Of a stretch of DNA of 64,000 bases, positions 34,655 through 43,439 are shown piece by piece. Both the position numbers and the translations under genes were made by a program. The stretch's first letter is position 1. Every line of letters starts with the position of its first letter. A model generated the notes under the pieces. That model ran no database searches. It was not told where the DNA came from and was given only the letters and a program-made list of their open reading frames with translations. The stretch spans positions 62,001 through 126,000 of the forward strand of contig JABIWH010000021.1 of assembly GCA_018701215.1 (NCBI GenBank), read 5' to 3'. The DNA comes from Rhodospirillaceae bacterium. Its GTDB lineage: Bacteria > Pseudomonadota > Alphaproteobacteria > GCA-2731375.

Positions 34655-36004
34655 ATGAATGTACCTGACGTAACGCCTTCGGCGACACCTCACGGCAAGC
34701 CAGGCTTGCCGTTCTTTTATGGTTGGGTGGTAATGGCGATCGCCTTTATCACCATGGGCATCGGGGTGAATTCGCGCACCGCATTTTCATTGTTATTCCC
34801 ACCCATTTTGGACGAATTCGGTTGGAGCCGGGGCAGCCTGGCGGCGACCTTTTCCATCGGTTTTGTCGTCTCCGCCCTGATCACGCCGCTGATCGGCATG
34901 ATGATGGACCGGGTCGGCCCGCGCGTGGTTTTGCCCACCGGCGCGGTCCTGGTCAGCACGGGTTTAATGGCCGCCACCTATGGTACCGCGCCCTGGCATT
35001 TTTACCTGACCCTGGGCGTGCTGGTGGTCGGCGGCTCCATCTTCATGAGTTATATCGGCCATACGCTGTTTCTGCCGAACTGGTTCACCCGGCGGCGGGG
35101 TCTGGCGTTGGGCCTGGCCTTTGCCGGCGTCGGCATCGGCTCGGTGACAATATTTCCCTGGATGCAGCATTCCATTGATACCGCCGGCTGGCGGCAAAGC
35201 TGCTGGGTCCTGGCCTTTATCATTCTTGCCGTGGTCGTACCCTTGAATGTGCTGTTCCAACGGCACAAGCCGCAGGATATGGGCCTACTGCCGGACGGCG
35301 CCGAGGCGCCGAGCGCGGCAGCGGAAGAAAACGGCGTGGCGGTTGACCGTGCTGTCGTTGACAGCGCCTGGTGTCAAACTGAATGGACCTTGTCACGGGC
35401 CGTGCGCACGGCCCGTTTTTGGTGGCTGATGGCGTCCTTCATCGGTGCGCTCTACGTCTGGTACGCGGTTCAGGTGCATCAGACCCGCTATCTGATCGAC
35501 GTCGGGATTTCAGCGGAAACGGCGGCCCTGGCACTTGGCCTGGTCGGCCTGGCCGGGGTGGTGGGTCAGATCATGATCGGTCATCTGTCCGACCGCATGG
35601 GGCGGGAATGGGCCTATACCCTGGCGCTGTTGGGCTTTCTGAGTACTTATGGCTGCCTTTACGTGTTGCGCCAATGGCCCCAGGACTGGCTGATGTATCT
35701 GATGGTCGCCTTGCAGGGATTTCTGGGCTATGGCACCTCGACCGTATTCGCGGCAACGCCGGCGGATCTGTTCGCGGGCAAGCAATACGGCCTGATCTTT
35801 GGCGTCATGGCCACCGCAGCCTCCGCCGGTGCCGCGCTGGGCCCGTGGCTAACCGGGCTGTCGTTCGATATTCAAGGCAACTATGACCGGGCCTTCGCCC
35901 TGGCCATGGTGGTCTGCCTGATCTCCATATCCGCCATGTGGCTGGCCGCCCCGCGCAAGGTTCGCCTGGTGCCGGGCCGCATACCGGCCGCTTTGGACGA
36001 CTAG
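34655..36004 (+). CDS. MFS transporter (oxalate/formate- or monocarboxylate-type)
   Basis: A 449-residue twelve-helix carrier. The N-terminus reads FYGWVVMAIAFITMGIGVNSRTAFSLLFPPILDEFGWSR in continuous homologous order with the MCT/OxlT-like MFS branch (split here to respect length: FYGWVVMAIAFI, then FSLLFPPILDEFGWSRG). LNVLFQRHKPQDMGLLPDG is the typical central loop of that branch. It would move a monocarboxylate or dicarboxylate across the inner membrane. Its TAG stop lies within the left terminal repeat of the element at 36001-36119. Confidence 0.88.
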   Translation: MNVPDVTPSATPHGKPGLPFFYGWVVMAIAFITMGIGVNSRTAFSLLFPPILDEFGWSRGSLAATFSIGFVVSALITPLIGMMMDRVGPRVVLPTGAVLVSTGLMAATYGTAPWHFYLTLGVLVVGGSIFMSYIGHTLFLPNWFTRRRGLALGLAFAGVGIGSVTIFPWMQHSIDTAGWRQSCWVLAFIILAVVVPLNVLFQRHKPQDMGLLPDGAEAPSAAAEENGVAVDRAVVDSAWCQTEWTLSRAVRTARFWWLMASFIGALYVWYAVQVHQTRYLIDVGISAETAALALGLVGLAGVVGQIMIGHLSDRMGREWAYTLALLGFLSTYGCLYVLRQWPQDWLMYLMVALQGFLGYGTSTVFAATPADLFAGKQYGLIFGVMATAASAGAALGPWLTGLSFDIQGNYDRAFALAMVVCLISISAMWLAAPRKVRLVPGRIPAALDD

Positions 36005-36119
36005 AGCAATTTTCAATTAATCGGAGTCGCCACCGTAGCTTATTTGGCGCGACGTTAGTAATTGGTTCAATTGCTCGATTCTTAAGAGTCTGAGCGCATT
36101 TTCTTCGAATGCGCTCTAG
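36001..36119. repeat. 119-base palindromic element with CTAGAGC ends
   Basis: The ends are CTAGAGC (36001-36007) and its inverse GCTCTAG (36113-36119). Internal inverted repeats include GAGCAATT (36004-36011) with AATTGCTC (36069-36076), CAATT (36014-36018) with AATTG (36060-36064), and a 9-bp hairpin GAGCGCATT/AATGCGCTC (36092-36100, 36108-36116). It fills the gap between two convergent genes and includes both stop codons. The left end CTAGAGCAATTTTCAAT resembles CTAGACCATTTTCGAT of the element at 13528. No T-tract accompanies the hairpins. Confidence 0.75.
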
Positions 36120-37132
36120 CTGGCGGCGGCATCCTTCAGACGGGGTGCGACTTCCGTGGCGAATGTCTCCAACGAGGCGCGCATATCGCCCGGACGCAGC
36201 CCCGGCGGCACGGCCCAGGTGACAAAGTCCGTGACGCGGTTCTTTTTGATGAAGGCGTTCAATTCCTCGACGCAATTATCCACGTCGCCGACCACCCAAT
36301 TTTGCGAAATCCGCTCCTTATCCTGATCCGGCGGGGCGCCACGGCCCGCGGCCTTGAAAGCGTTGGCATAATATTCCATGCGGAAACGTTCGGCGGCACG
36401 CACTGCCGGCCAGTCGCCGTCCCTGTCATTGGTCACGAAACAAGGTTTGATGATGCCGACACGGTAGTCATCGGGATCGCGGCCATCGGCCCGCAAGGCA
36501 TCGAGCCAGACCTGGATGGTTGTCTCGTACGGCCCTTGGGGCAGCAGATGGGCATTGAAGCGGGCGGCGCGCAGGGCGCCGGCCTGCGACGACGCGGCAA
36601 CCCACAAAGGCGGGCCGCCGGGCTGGATATAGTCGGGCTTGATGATGACATTTTCCGCCGTGTAACGCTTGCCCTTGAAACTGAAACGCTCGCCGCTGAA
36701 ACAGCGGGTCAAAACTTCCAGGCCCTCGTCGGTGCGCGAGACCCGTTGTTTTATCGCCAGGCCATAGCCGTCAAAATCCTGGGGCACATAGCCCAGGCCA
36801 ACGCCCAGTTCGACCCGGCCACCGCTAAGATTATCCAACACCGCCAGATCCTCGGCCATGCGCACGGGTTGGTATAGCGGCAGAATGGATATGTCCGAGG
36901 AAAATCGGACTGTCTTGGTCCGCGCCGCCATTGCTGCGGCCACGGGCACCCAGGACGGCAAATAGCCGTCATCGACGAAATGATGTTCGGTGAACCAGAT
37001 CAAATCAATGCCGAGGCTTTCCAACCAGACCGCCTGGTCCAGGATTTCGGCATAGAAATCCTGGTTGGAGATACCGGAAGTGGCTGGATTGCGAAAATCG
37101 TAGACGACCCCGATGCGCAGCTGCGGTTTCAT
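36116..37132 (-). CDS. LLM-class flavin-dependent monooxygenase
   Basis: A 338-residue luciferase-like TIM-barrel protein: YDFRNPATSGISNQDFYAEILDQAVWLESLGIDLIWFTEHH is read as RIGVVYDFRN, LESLGIDLIWFTEHHFVDDG, then DLAVLDNLSGGRVELGVGLGYVPQDFDGYGL, all typical of FMN/F420-type monooxygenases. The ATG at 37132 has GGGAG nine bases upstream; a TTG three codons earlier was rejected. It may hydroxylate or desulfonate an organic substrate. It is divergent from the Zn alcohol dehydrogenase gene and convergent with the MFS gene. Confidence 0.88.
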   Translation of the reverse strand: MKPQLRIGVVYDFRNPATSGISNQDFYAEILDQAVWLESLGIDLIWFTEHHFVDDGYLPSWVPVAAAMAARTKTVRFSSDISILPLYQPVRMAEDLAVLDNLSGGRVELGVGLGYVPQDFDGYGLAIKQRVSRTDEGLEVLTRCFSGERFSFKGKRYTAENVIIKPDYIQPGGPPLWVAASSQAGALRAARFNAHLLPQGPYETTIQVWLDALRADGRDPDDYRVGIIKPCFVTNDRDGDWPAVRAAERFRMEYYANAFKAAGRGAPPDQDKERISQNWVVGDVDNCVEELNAFIKKNRVTDFVTWAVPPGLRPGDMRASLETFATEVAPRLKDAAAS

Positions 37133-37222
37133 GTTTCTCAACTCCCAATCACCATTGTTATCAGCACGCCAACCGCGCTAGTCTCGGATCAAACAAGCCA
37201 TAAGACCAGAGGAGATTTCCCC

Positions 37223-38317
37223 ATGAAAGCTGCCGTCCTGTACGAACCCCACACACCGTTGGTCATTGAAGAGATCAGCACCAAAAAGCCTGGCCCCCAT
37301 GAAGTCCTCCTCAACACGGCCTTTGCCGGACTGTGCCATTCTGATCTGCATTTCATCGAGGGCCTGTACCCCCATCCCCTGCCGGTCGTCCTCGGCCATG
37401 AAAGCGCCGGCATCGTCGAAATGGTCGGTTCGGAAGTAACCTATGTAAAGCCCGGCGATCATGTGATCACCTGCCTGTCGGTGTTTTGCGGCACCTGCGA
37501 GCAATGTACCTCCGGCCGTCCGGTCATCTGCACCAACACGGACGTCAAGATGGCGCCGGGCCAGGCCAAGCGCCTTGAATGGGAAAAGGCGGATCAGTTG
37601 CACACCTTTACCAACCTGTCGTCCTTCGCCGAGCAGATGCTGGTGCATGAAAATTCGCTGGTGAAGATACAGAACGACATGCCCCTGGACCGCGCCGCCC
37701 TGATTGGCTGCGGCGTGATCACCGGCTTTGGCGCAGCGGTGAACACCGCCAACGTGCGTTTCGGCGAAACCGTCGCCGTGATCGGCTGCGGCGGCGTCGG
37801 CATGGCGGCCATCAACGGTGCCCATGTGGCGGGCGCGGGCCGGATCTTTGCGGTTGATACCAACCCGGTCAAACTGCAACTGGCCACCAAACTGGGCGCC
37901 ACGGATCTTATCAACCCCAATGATGGCGACCCGGTCGAACAAATCATGGAAGCGACCAAGGGCGGCGTCAATCACGCCATCGAATGCCTGGGCCTGAAAA
38001 AAACCGCCGAACAATCGTTCGAAATGCTGGCGGTGGGCGGCACCGCCACCATCGTCGGCATGGTACCGTTTGACGAGAAGATCGAGATCTCGGGCTTTGC
38101 ATTTCTGCGCGAGCGCCGCATCCAGGGTTCGTCCATGGGTTCAAACCGCTTCCGCACCGACATGCCGCGCCTGATCGATCTTTACCAACAGGGCCGTCTG
38201 CATCTGGACGACTGGATCTCCGACAAGATCCAGTTGAGCGAGATCAACGAGGGCTTCACCGCCATGAAGGAAGGCCGCGCCGTCCGCTCGTTGATCGATT
38301 TCGGCATCGCGCCCTAG
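37223..38317 (+). CDS. Zinc-dependent alcohol dehydrogenase (class III-like)
   Basis: A 364-residue medium-chain dehydrogenase. Catalytic zinc ligands lie in AGLCHSDLHF and LGHESAGIV; structural zinc cysteines are in the cluster FCGTCEQCTSGRPVIC; the NAD-binding motif is VAVIGCGGVGMAAINGAH. The sequence is closest in character to S-(hydroxymethyl)glutathione/mycothiol-type dehydrogenases and related acyl-alcohol dehydrogenases. The ATG at 37223 has AGAGGAG upstream. It lies upstream of the tctC promoter but is separately spaced (142 bases). Confidence 0.92.
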   Translation: MKAAVLYEPHTPLVIEEISTKKPGPHEVLLNTAFAGLCHSDLHFIEGLYPHPLPVVLGHESAGIVEMVGSEVTYVKPGDHVITCLSVFCGTCEQCTSGRPVICTNTDVKMAPGQAKRLEWEKADQLHTFTNLSSFAEQMLVHENSLVKIQNDMPLDRAALIGCGVITGFGAAVNTANVRFGETVAVIGCGGVGMAAINGAHVAGAGRIFAVDTNPVKLQLATKLGATDLINPNDGDPVEQIMEATKGGVNHAIECLGLKKTAEQSFEMLAVGGTATIVGMVPFDEKIEISGFAFLRERRIQGSSMGSNRFRTDMPRLIDLYQQGRLHLDDWISDKIQLSEINEGFTAMKEGRAVRSLIDFGIAP

Positions 38318-38386
38318 CACGAACGGCGCGGCGTCATATGGCTGCCTGGATAATTCCTTCAACGGCTGCCTGTTGCGCCCATACAA

Positions 38387-38414
38387 TTGGACGCACAAGG
38401 CCCTGCTGTATAAG
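38387..38414 (+). promoter_or_regulatory. Candidate sigma-70 promoter of the tctCBA operon
   Basis: TTGGAC (38387-38392) and TATAAG (38409-38414) are separated by 16 bases, a close match to housekeeping -35 and -10 elements. The tctC ATG follows at 38460. A strong AAAGGGGG ribosome site lies just before the start. Confidence 0.5.
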
Positions 38415-38459
38415 GTGGCCGGCGATAACATTATCCGAAGCTTAAAGGGGGATATTCCG

Positions 38460-39419
38460 ATGATAAAGTTACGTACTCTTATTGGCATTGCCGTGGCCGC
38501 AACAGTTGGCCTTTCCGTGGCGCCCGCGCACGCTGCCGCGCCGTCATGCAGTACCGCGAAACTGATCGTGCCTTGGGGCCCAGGCGGCGGTACCGCCGTG
38601 CTGTTCGGTCTGTTTGAAAAATACATGAACCAGCATGGCGCCAAGCCGAAGATCAAGGTCGTGACCATGCCTGGTCAGGCCGGCAACAAAGGCGCCAAGG
38701 AAGCCGTCAAGGCCAAGGCCGATGGCTGTACGCTTTTCGCTATCCACCAAAGCGCCATTATTTCCTATCTGAGCAAACGGGTACCATTCAACTGGGACGG
38801 CTTTGACACGGTCGCGCATCTGACGGTTACGCCGAGCATTCTGGCGGCAAGCCCGAAATCCCCCTTCAACGACTATGCCGGGATGCTTAAGCATCTGAAG
38901 GCCAATCCGGGCCAGGTAAAAACCGGCGCCTCCATTGGCGCCACCAGCCACTTCATCTGGTTGATGTTTGGCGAGAAGACCGGCACCTCCAACAAGTTCA
39001 TCCCCGTGCAGGGCGGCACCGGCAAGCGGAAGCAGCTGCTGATGAACGATACCTTCCTGCTTGGTGAAATGAATGAAGCCGCGGCCAAGAAGGAATTGAC
39101 CAGTGGCGCCCTGAAACCGCTCGCCATCGCGGCGGTAAAACGCTCGCCCACCTTCCCGGATGTTCCCACATTGCAGGAAAAAGGCGTTGATCTGATCCAT
39201 GCCTTGAACCGTGGCATCGTTGTGCCCAAGGGAACGCCGAAAGATGTCATCGATCATTGGGCGGCGGCATTCAAAAAGCCCCTTCAGGATCCGGCTTTCG
39301 TGAAGCAAATTGCGGCGAAAGGGACCGGCCTGGAATACAAGGGGCCGAAAGCATATGCCGATTGGTTCCAGTCGCAGACGGCGATCTACGCCAAGGTACA
39401 CGCGATGATCAGCAAATAG
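38460..39419 (+). CDS. tctC: TTT-family solute-binding protein (TctC-like)
   Basis: A 319-residue periplasmic receptor with signal peptide (residues 1-26, cleaved after APAHAAA) and the Bug/TctC fold. The N-terminal KLIVPWGPGGGTAVLFGLF motif is the typical W-x-P-G-G-x-x-D/T ligand loop, with the second GASIGATSHFIWLMFG and the C-terminal LNRGIVVPKGTPKDVIDHW segments. It captures a carboxylate for the TctBA membrane complex. It leads the operon; a stable hairpin follows its stop and may raise its level relative to tctB and tctA. Bug proteins bind many carboxylates and other small molecules, so the ligand is not known. Confidence 0.9.
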   Translation: MIKLRTLIGIAVAATVGLSVAPAHAAAPSCSTAKLIVPWGPGGGTAVLFGLFEKYMNQHGAKPKIKVVTMPGQAGNKGAKEAVKAKADGCTLFAIHQSAIISYLSKRVPFNWDGFDTVAHLTVTPSILAASPKSPFNDYAGMLKHLKANPGQVKTGASIGATSHFIWLMFGEKTGTSNKFIPVQGGTGKRKQLLMNDTFLLGEMNEAAAKKELTSGALKPLAIAAVKRSPTFPDVPTLQEKGVDLIHALNRGIVVPKGTPKDVIDHWAAAFKKPLQDPAFVKQIAAKGTGLEYKGPKAYADWFQSQTAIYAKVHAMISK

Positions 39420-39436
39420 CCATCATGGCAATCGTG

Positions 39437-39478
39437 CCTGCAACGCCGCGCGTGGGTTCCCGCGCAGGGCGTTGCGGG
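39437..39478 (+). promoter_or_regulatory. tctC-tctB intergenic hairpin
   Basis: The arms are GCAACGCC-GCGCG (39440-39452) and CGCGC-AG-GGCGTTGC (39461-39475), with an 8-base loop and a two-base bulge; three further pairs can extend it to 39437/39478. No T-tract follows. Placed 18 bases after the tctC stop, it can stabilise the 3' end of the receptor mRNA or partly terminate before tctB; the role is inferred. Confidence 0.55.
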
Positions 39479-39500
39479 TACGGGCCGTGCATCGTTTGAT

Positions 39501-40106
39501 ATGGGACGAATTAATCGCGATACGGTGATCGCCGTTATCCTATTGTGTCTGGTCGGCTTCCTATATTACGCCAGCTACGGCATCAGAACGCCGGAGTTTG
39601 ATCGCCTCGCACCGGGCCAAATGGGGCCGGGCCTGTGGCCGCGCATGATTCTGATCGGTCTTGCGGTTATGGGTGTTTTTTACCTGCTGCAATCGATTGT
39701 TGATCCGCCGCCGCCGGCGGAGAAGCTTGGCGGTTTGATCGGCTGGTATCGCCACTATCGCAATCCAATCTGGTGCTTCGCCGCGTTCGCCGCATTTTTG
39801 ACGGTCATTCCGTTCCTGGGGATGCTGATTGCCGGCGCGCTTTTCGTGTTCGGCCTCATGACCCTGCTTGGTCCCAAAAATTCGGTTGCGCTGAAACAAC
39901 ATGTGCTGACAACCCTTGGGACGGTCGGCGGCATGTGGTTCATTTTCGCCTGCCTGTTGGAGGTGCAACTGCCGAAAGGTGAATTTACCGGCGGTTTGGA
40001 GGAATGGCTGGCCGTCAATGTTTGCGGGCTGGTTGCCTCGATCGGCGAGGCCGTCGCCTGGATTGATGGTGGCGCCTGCCACCTCGCATCGGCGCCGATC
40101 GTCTAA
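39501..40106 (+). CDS. tctB: TctB-like small membrane subunit
   Basis: A 201-residue protein with four predicted helices, as in TctB small subunits: MGRINRDTVIAVILLCLVGFLYYASYGIR contains the first helix after a short polar start, then PGQMGPGLWPRMILIGLAVMGVFYLLQS, and two more helices between residues 85 and 155. It should join TctA in the inner membrane. The gene is ten bases upstream of tctA. The last 40 residues (AWIDGGACHLASAPIV) are less conserved. Confidence 0.85.
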   Translation: MGRINRDTVIAVILLCLVGFLYYASYGIRTPEFDRLAPGQMGPGLWPRMILIGLAVMGVFYLLQSIVDPPPPAEKLGGLIGWYRHYRNPIWCFAAFAAFLTVIPFLGMLIAGALFVFGLMTLLGPKNSVALKQHVLTTLGTVGGMWFIFACLLEVQLPKGEFTGGLEEWLAVNVCGLVASIGEAVAWIDGGACHLASAPIV

Positions 40107-40116
40107 GGCCATCAGT

Positions 40117-41805
40117 ATGATTATCGAAAACATAACGATAGCCGCCAGTGAGATTTTCACCCTGGGCACGATTTTTCTGATGACGCTGGGCGTTGTTGCC
40201 GGTTTGATTGCCGGTGCCATCCCTGGATTTACCATCGCCATGGCCGTGGTTCTGGTGCTGCCTTTCACGTTCGGAATGAATCCGGTGCAAGGTCTTGCCA
40301 CGATGATAGGCGTTTACGTCGGCGGGCTTTCCGGTGGACTGATGGCGGGCATTCTAACCGGCATCCCCGGCACACCGTCATCCGTGGCCACAACCTTTGA
40401 CGGTTTCCCCCTTGCCCGCAAGGGACAGCCGGGACTGGCCTTGGGTGTTGGCGTATGGGCATCATTTTTTGGCGGCGTGATCAGCGCGGCGGTGCTGGTC
40501 CTGGTGGCGCCGCAACTGGCGCGGATTGGTCAGGAATTCCAGCCTTGGGATTATTTCGCCCTGATGATGTTTGCCCTAACGGTAACGGCCTCGCTTGCCG
40601 GCGATAATATGGTGAAAGGTTTGATTGCCGGGCTGATCGGCCTGTTCGTCGCAACCATTGGCGAGGATGCCGTTGTCGGCGTGCCGCGTTTTACCTTTGG
40701 CGTGGATTCTGTCCAACAGGGCTTTGCATTCCTGCCCGTATTGATCGGCCTGTTCGCCTTCACTCGTCTGTTGTCCGATGTGCAGGACAGACAAAAGGCG
40801 CAGCAAAACCTTGGCGCCAGTTCGGCGGAAGCCGTTCGATTAGAGCATATGAAGGCAGCGCGCGAAGTGCTGTCCCGGTGGGTCAATTTGGTTCGCTCTT
40901 CCTTGATTGGCGTCTTCATCGGCGTGCTGCCGGCGGCGGGAAGCTCTATTTCGAATATCCTGGCCTATGACCAGGCAAAGAAGAACTCCAAGGAAGCGGA
41001 CAAATTCGGGACCGGTCATATTGATGGCATCATAGCCCCTGAAGCGGCCAACAACGCAACGGCCGGCGGCGCCCTTATCGTCATGATGGCGCTGGGAATT
41101 CCCGGCGATATCATCACCGCCGTCATGCTCGGCGCCCTGTTGATCCACGACGTCGTGCCCAGCCCCACATTCATTACTGACGAACCGGTGATCGCCTATT
41201 CAATCTTTATTGCGTTCTTTGTCGCCAATTTCCTCATGCTTGCAATGCAGTCCTTGACCCTGCGCGGGTTCGTGGCCGTGACCCGGGTGCGGATGTATAT
41301 GCTGGCCTCGGTCATCCTGTTTTACTGCGCACTTGGTGTATTTGCGCTCAACAATGTTCAATTCGATATGTGGACTCTGCTTTGGTTTGGTATCGGCGGA
41401 TTTGTCATGCGGATGTTCGGCTTTCCCATTGTCCCGGTTATTCTCGGCGTGGTGCTGGGCAATATTGCGGAAAATGCACTGGCCCAGGTTATCGCCCTTT
41501 CTAACGACCCGACGCCATTCGTGACCCGCCCGTGGTCGCTGTTCTTTATTGTCCTGGGGCTATTTTCCTCTTTCTTCCATATTTATCAAAAGCGGCGCGG
41601 CCTATCCCGCTGGACGCTTGCTTTCATCCCGGCCATGTATCTGACGCTCAGCATTCCGGTCTTCATGATGGAAGGGACCGTTCGTCCCGTCCTAGGCGTG
41701 GGTCTGGGTTTATTCGGTCTCTATCTACTTTTCAGGCGGCACCGCTCGGGGTGGGTCATTGACGGGCCGAAAGAGCGGATTGCAACCGGTGGGTTGGAGG
41801 GCTAG
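40117..41805 (+). CDS. tctA: TctA large membrane subunit of a tripartite tricarboxylate transporter
   Basis: A 562-residue, twelve-helix-type protein. Conserved TctA motifs: GLIAGAIPGFTIAMAVVLVLPFTFGMNPVQGLATMIGVYVGG (opening), GGLMAGILTGIPGTPSSVATTFDGFPLARKG, APEAANNATAGGALIVMMALGIPGD, each recognisable in part. The ATG at 40117 follows the tctB stop by ten bases. It is longer than typical TctA (about 500) because of extra residues near 300 and at the C-terminus. Its stop is 13 bases from the end of a truncated MFS gene on the other strand. Confidence 0.92.
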   Translation: MIIENITIAASEIFTLGTIFLMTLGVVAGLIAGAIPGFTIAMAVVLVLPFTFGMNPVQGLATMIGVYVGGLSGGLMAGILTGIPGTPSSVATTFDGFPLARKGQPGLALGVGVWASFFGGVISAAVLVLVAPQLARIGQEFQPWDYFALMMFALTVTASLAGDNMVKGLIAGLIGLFVATIGEDAVVGVPRFTFGVDSVQQGFAFLPVLIGLFAFTRLLSDVQDRQKAQQNLGASSAEAVRLEHMKAAREVLSRWVNLVRSSLIGVFIGVLPAAGSSISNILAYDQAKKNSKEADKFGTGHIDGIIAPEAANNATAGGALIVMMALGIPGDIITAVMLGALLIHDVVPSPTFITDEPVIAYSIFIAFFVANFLMLAMQSLTLRGFVAVTRVRMYMLASVILFYCALGVFALNNVQFDMWTLLWFGIGGFVMRMFGFPIVPVILGVVLGNIAENALAQVIALSNDPTPFVTRPWSLFFIVLGLFSSFFHIYQKRRGLSRWTLAFIPAMYLTLSIPVFMMEGTVRPVLGVGLGLFGLYLLFRRHRSGWVIDGPKERIATGGLEG

Positions 41806-41818
41806 GGATAGGACCGTC

Positions 41819-42541
41819 TTACCCAGGCAATGACGCCGCCTTCCGTGGGCGTAACATAACGAAGACAAAAGCCGCCAGCGCCATGGCGCGCAGCGCGGGT
41901 TGGCCCCAGACCGATAGAAGCGTCTCCTTCAGATCGCCAAAGGCCAGCTTTTGCGCAGGGCGCCGGTCACGGTCAAAGGTGGCGCGGCAGGACGCCAGAC
42001 CCACGGCGATCAACAGGCAGGTGCCGGCCACCACGAAGAGCGCCTGTTGCCAACCGATCCAGGCCGACAGCGGCAGGATCAGGGCACCGGCGATGGCAAT
42101 GCCGGCGGGAACGCCTGTCTGCTTGATTGAGAATATCAGCGGCGACAGTTTCGCGGGCGCATAACGAGCCAGAATTTCAGAGCTGGCCGGCGTCGCCGAA
42201 GTGGAGCCGGCGCTGATCAACAACGCGCCGAGGATGACCATCACCAAACCAACGGGAGAGCCAAGGCCGGCCAGGGCGGCAAAGCCCAGACCGGTTGCCA
42301 TCAACAAGCCGCCCACCTGACTGATCCGAATGGCGCCATAGCGGATAATGAACGTGCCGCAGCCGGCCATCACCGCCATGCCCATGCAGGAAAAGATCCA
42401 GGTATAGACCAGCACGGCTTCGGAGGCGACGCCCAGGGCGGGTGCCATGGCGGGAAAAAGCACCGGCACCGTGGTCTTGGCCGCGGTCGCCATGGTCTGC
42501 TGGATCAACATGGCGACAACGGCGAGAAGAAGCAGCGGCAT
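41819..42541 (-). pseudogene. Truncated MFS transporter gene
   Basis: The product is only 240 residues, while MFS carriers are about 400. It has the normal start (MPLLLLAVVAMLIQQT) and about six helices of an N-terminal MFS half, including ALLISAGSTSATPASSEILARYAP, then runs to about the seventh helix (ALAAFVFVMLRP) and ends in RKAASLPG before a stop. The missing half would lie where tctA now ends, 13 bases away on the other strand. The simplest reading is a deletion or insertion junction at about 41806-41860. A functional half-carrier is less likely. Confidence 0.75.
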
Positions 42542-42548
42542 GGATCAG

Positions 42549-43430
42549 CTATGCCAGCGGGGGCAGTTTCCGCAGCACGTCTTCCCGTAATTGGGCCAGG
42601 TTCTCGTCCAGGTCTCCAAGACCCAGCCTATGCAGGGGCACCAAAAGGCGCGTAACGCCCAAGTCGCGGTATGCTTCAAGGCCTTCCATGCCATCGGAAA
42701 AGCCGCGCCACAGGGCCGTGATCTCGATGCTGTCCGGATCGCGGCCCGCCGTCTCCGCCGTTGCCCGCAACCGCCCCAGCGTATCGGCCAGTTCGGCGGC
42801 ATCATTGGTGAAACCAAACCAGCCATCGCCCATGGCCACGGTGCGGCGCAGGGCCGCCGGGCTGTGACCGCCGATGATAATGGGCGGATGGGGCCGCTGT
42901 GCCGGCAGGGGGTGGCTTTTGAAGCCGCGCCAATCGAGGTGATCGCTTTGATGCTCCACCGTTTTGCCGGACCAGACCTTTTTCATGGCCACCAGATAGT
43001 CATCAAATCGTTTGCCCCGGCCCGCGAACGGCGCGCCCATGACCTTGAACTCCTCGGCCAGCCAACCGACGCCCAGGCCCAGCAACAACCTACCCCCCGA
43101 CAGATGGTCGAGCGCGGCCACCTGCTTGGCCAACAGCATGGGATTGCTTTGCGGCAGGATGTTGATGCCCGTGCCCAGGCGCAGTTTTGTGCTATGGGCC
43201 GCGATAAAGGACAAGGTAATCAGCGGATCGGCAAACGGGGTTTCCGCCGGTATGCCAAGTTTTCCCGAATTATTGTAGGGATAGCGGGAGGCATAATCCT
43301 CGGGAATGATCACATGTTCGCCGGTCCAGACAGATTCAAAGCCGGCTGTTTCCAGCTTCGCAACCAGGGGCGGCAGGCTAACGGATGCATCCGCATGCCC
43401 CATGTTGATGCCGAACAAGCCGATTTTCAT
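42549..43430 (-). CDS. LLM-class F420-type oxidoreductase
   Basis: A 293-residue luciferase-like protein of the Rv2161c/F420-type branch: SVWTGEHVIIPEDYASRYPYN, LGTGINILPQSNPMLLAKQVAALDHLSGGRLLLGLGVGWLAEEF (read in pieces) and IIIGGHSPAALRRTVAMGDGWFG are typical. It starts seven bases upstream of the truncated MFS gene's start and nine bases after the end of the transketolase C-half, so it is in the same transcript as the split transketolase. Alphaproteobacteria may use F420 or FMN here; the cofactor is undetermined. Confidence 0.87.
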   Translation of the reverse strand: MKIGLFGINMGHADASVSLPPLVAKLETAGFESVWTGEHVIIPEDYASRYPYNNSGKLGIPAETPFADPLITLSFIAAHSTKLRLGTGINILPQSNPMLLAKQVAALDHLSGGRLLLGLGVGWLAEEFKVMGAPFAGRGKRFDDYLVAMKKVWSGKTVEHQSDHLDWRGFKSHPLPAQRPHPPIIIGGHSPAALRRTVAMGDGWFGFTNDAAELADTLGRLRATAETAGRDPDSIEITALWRGFSDGMEGLEAYRDLGVTRLLVPLHRLGLGDLDENLAQLREDVLRKLPPLA

Positions 43431-43439
43431 AAAAAACTC

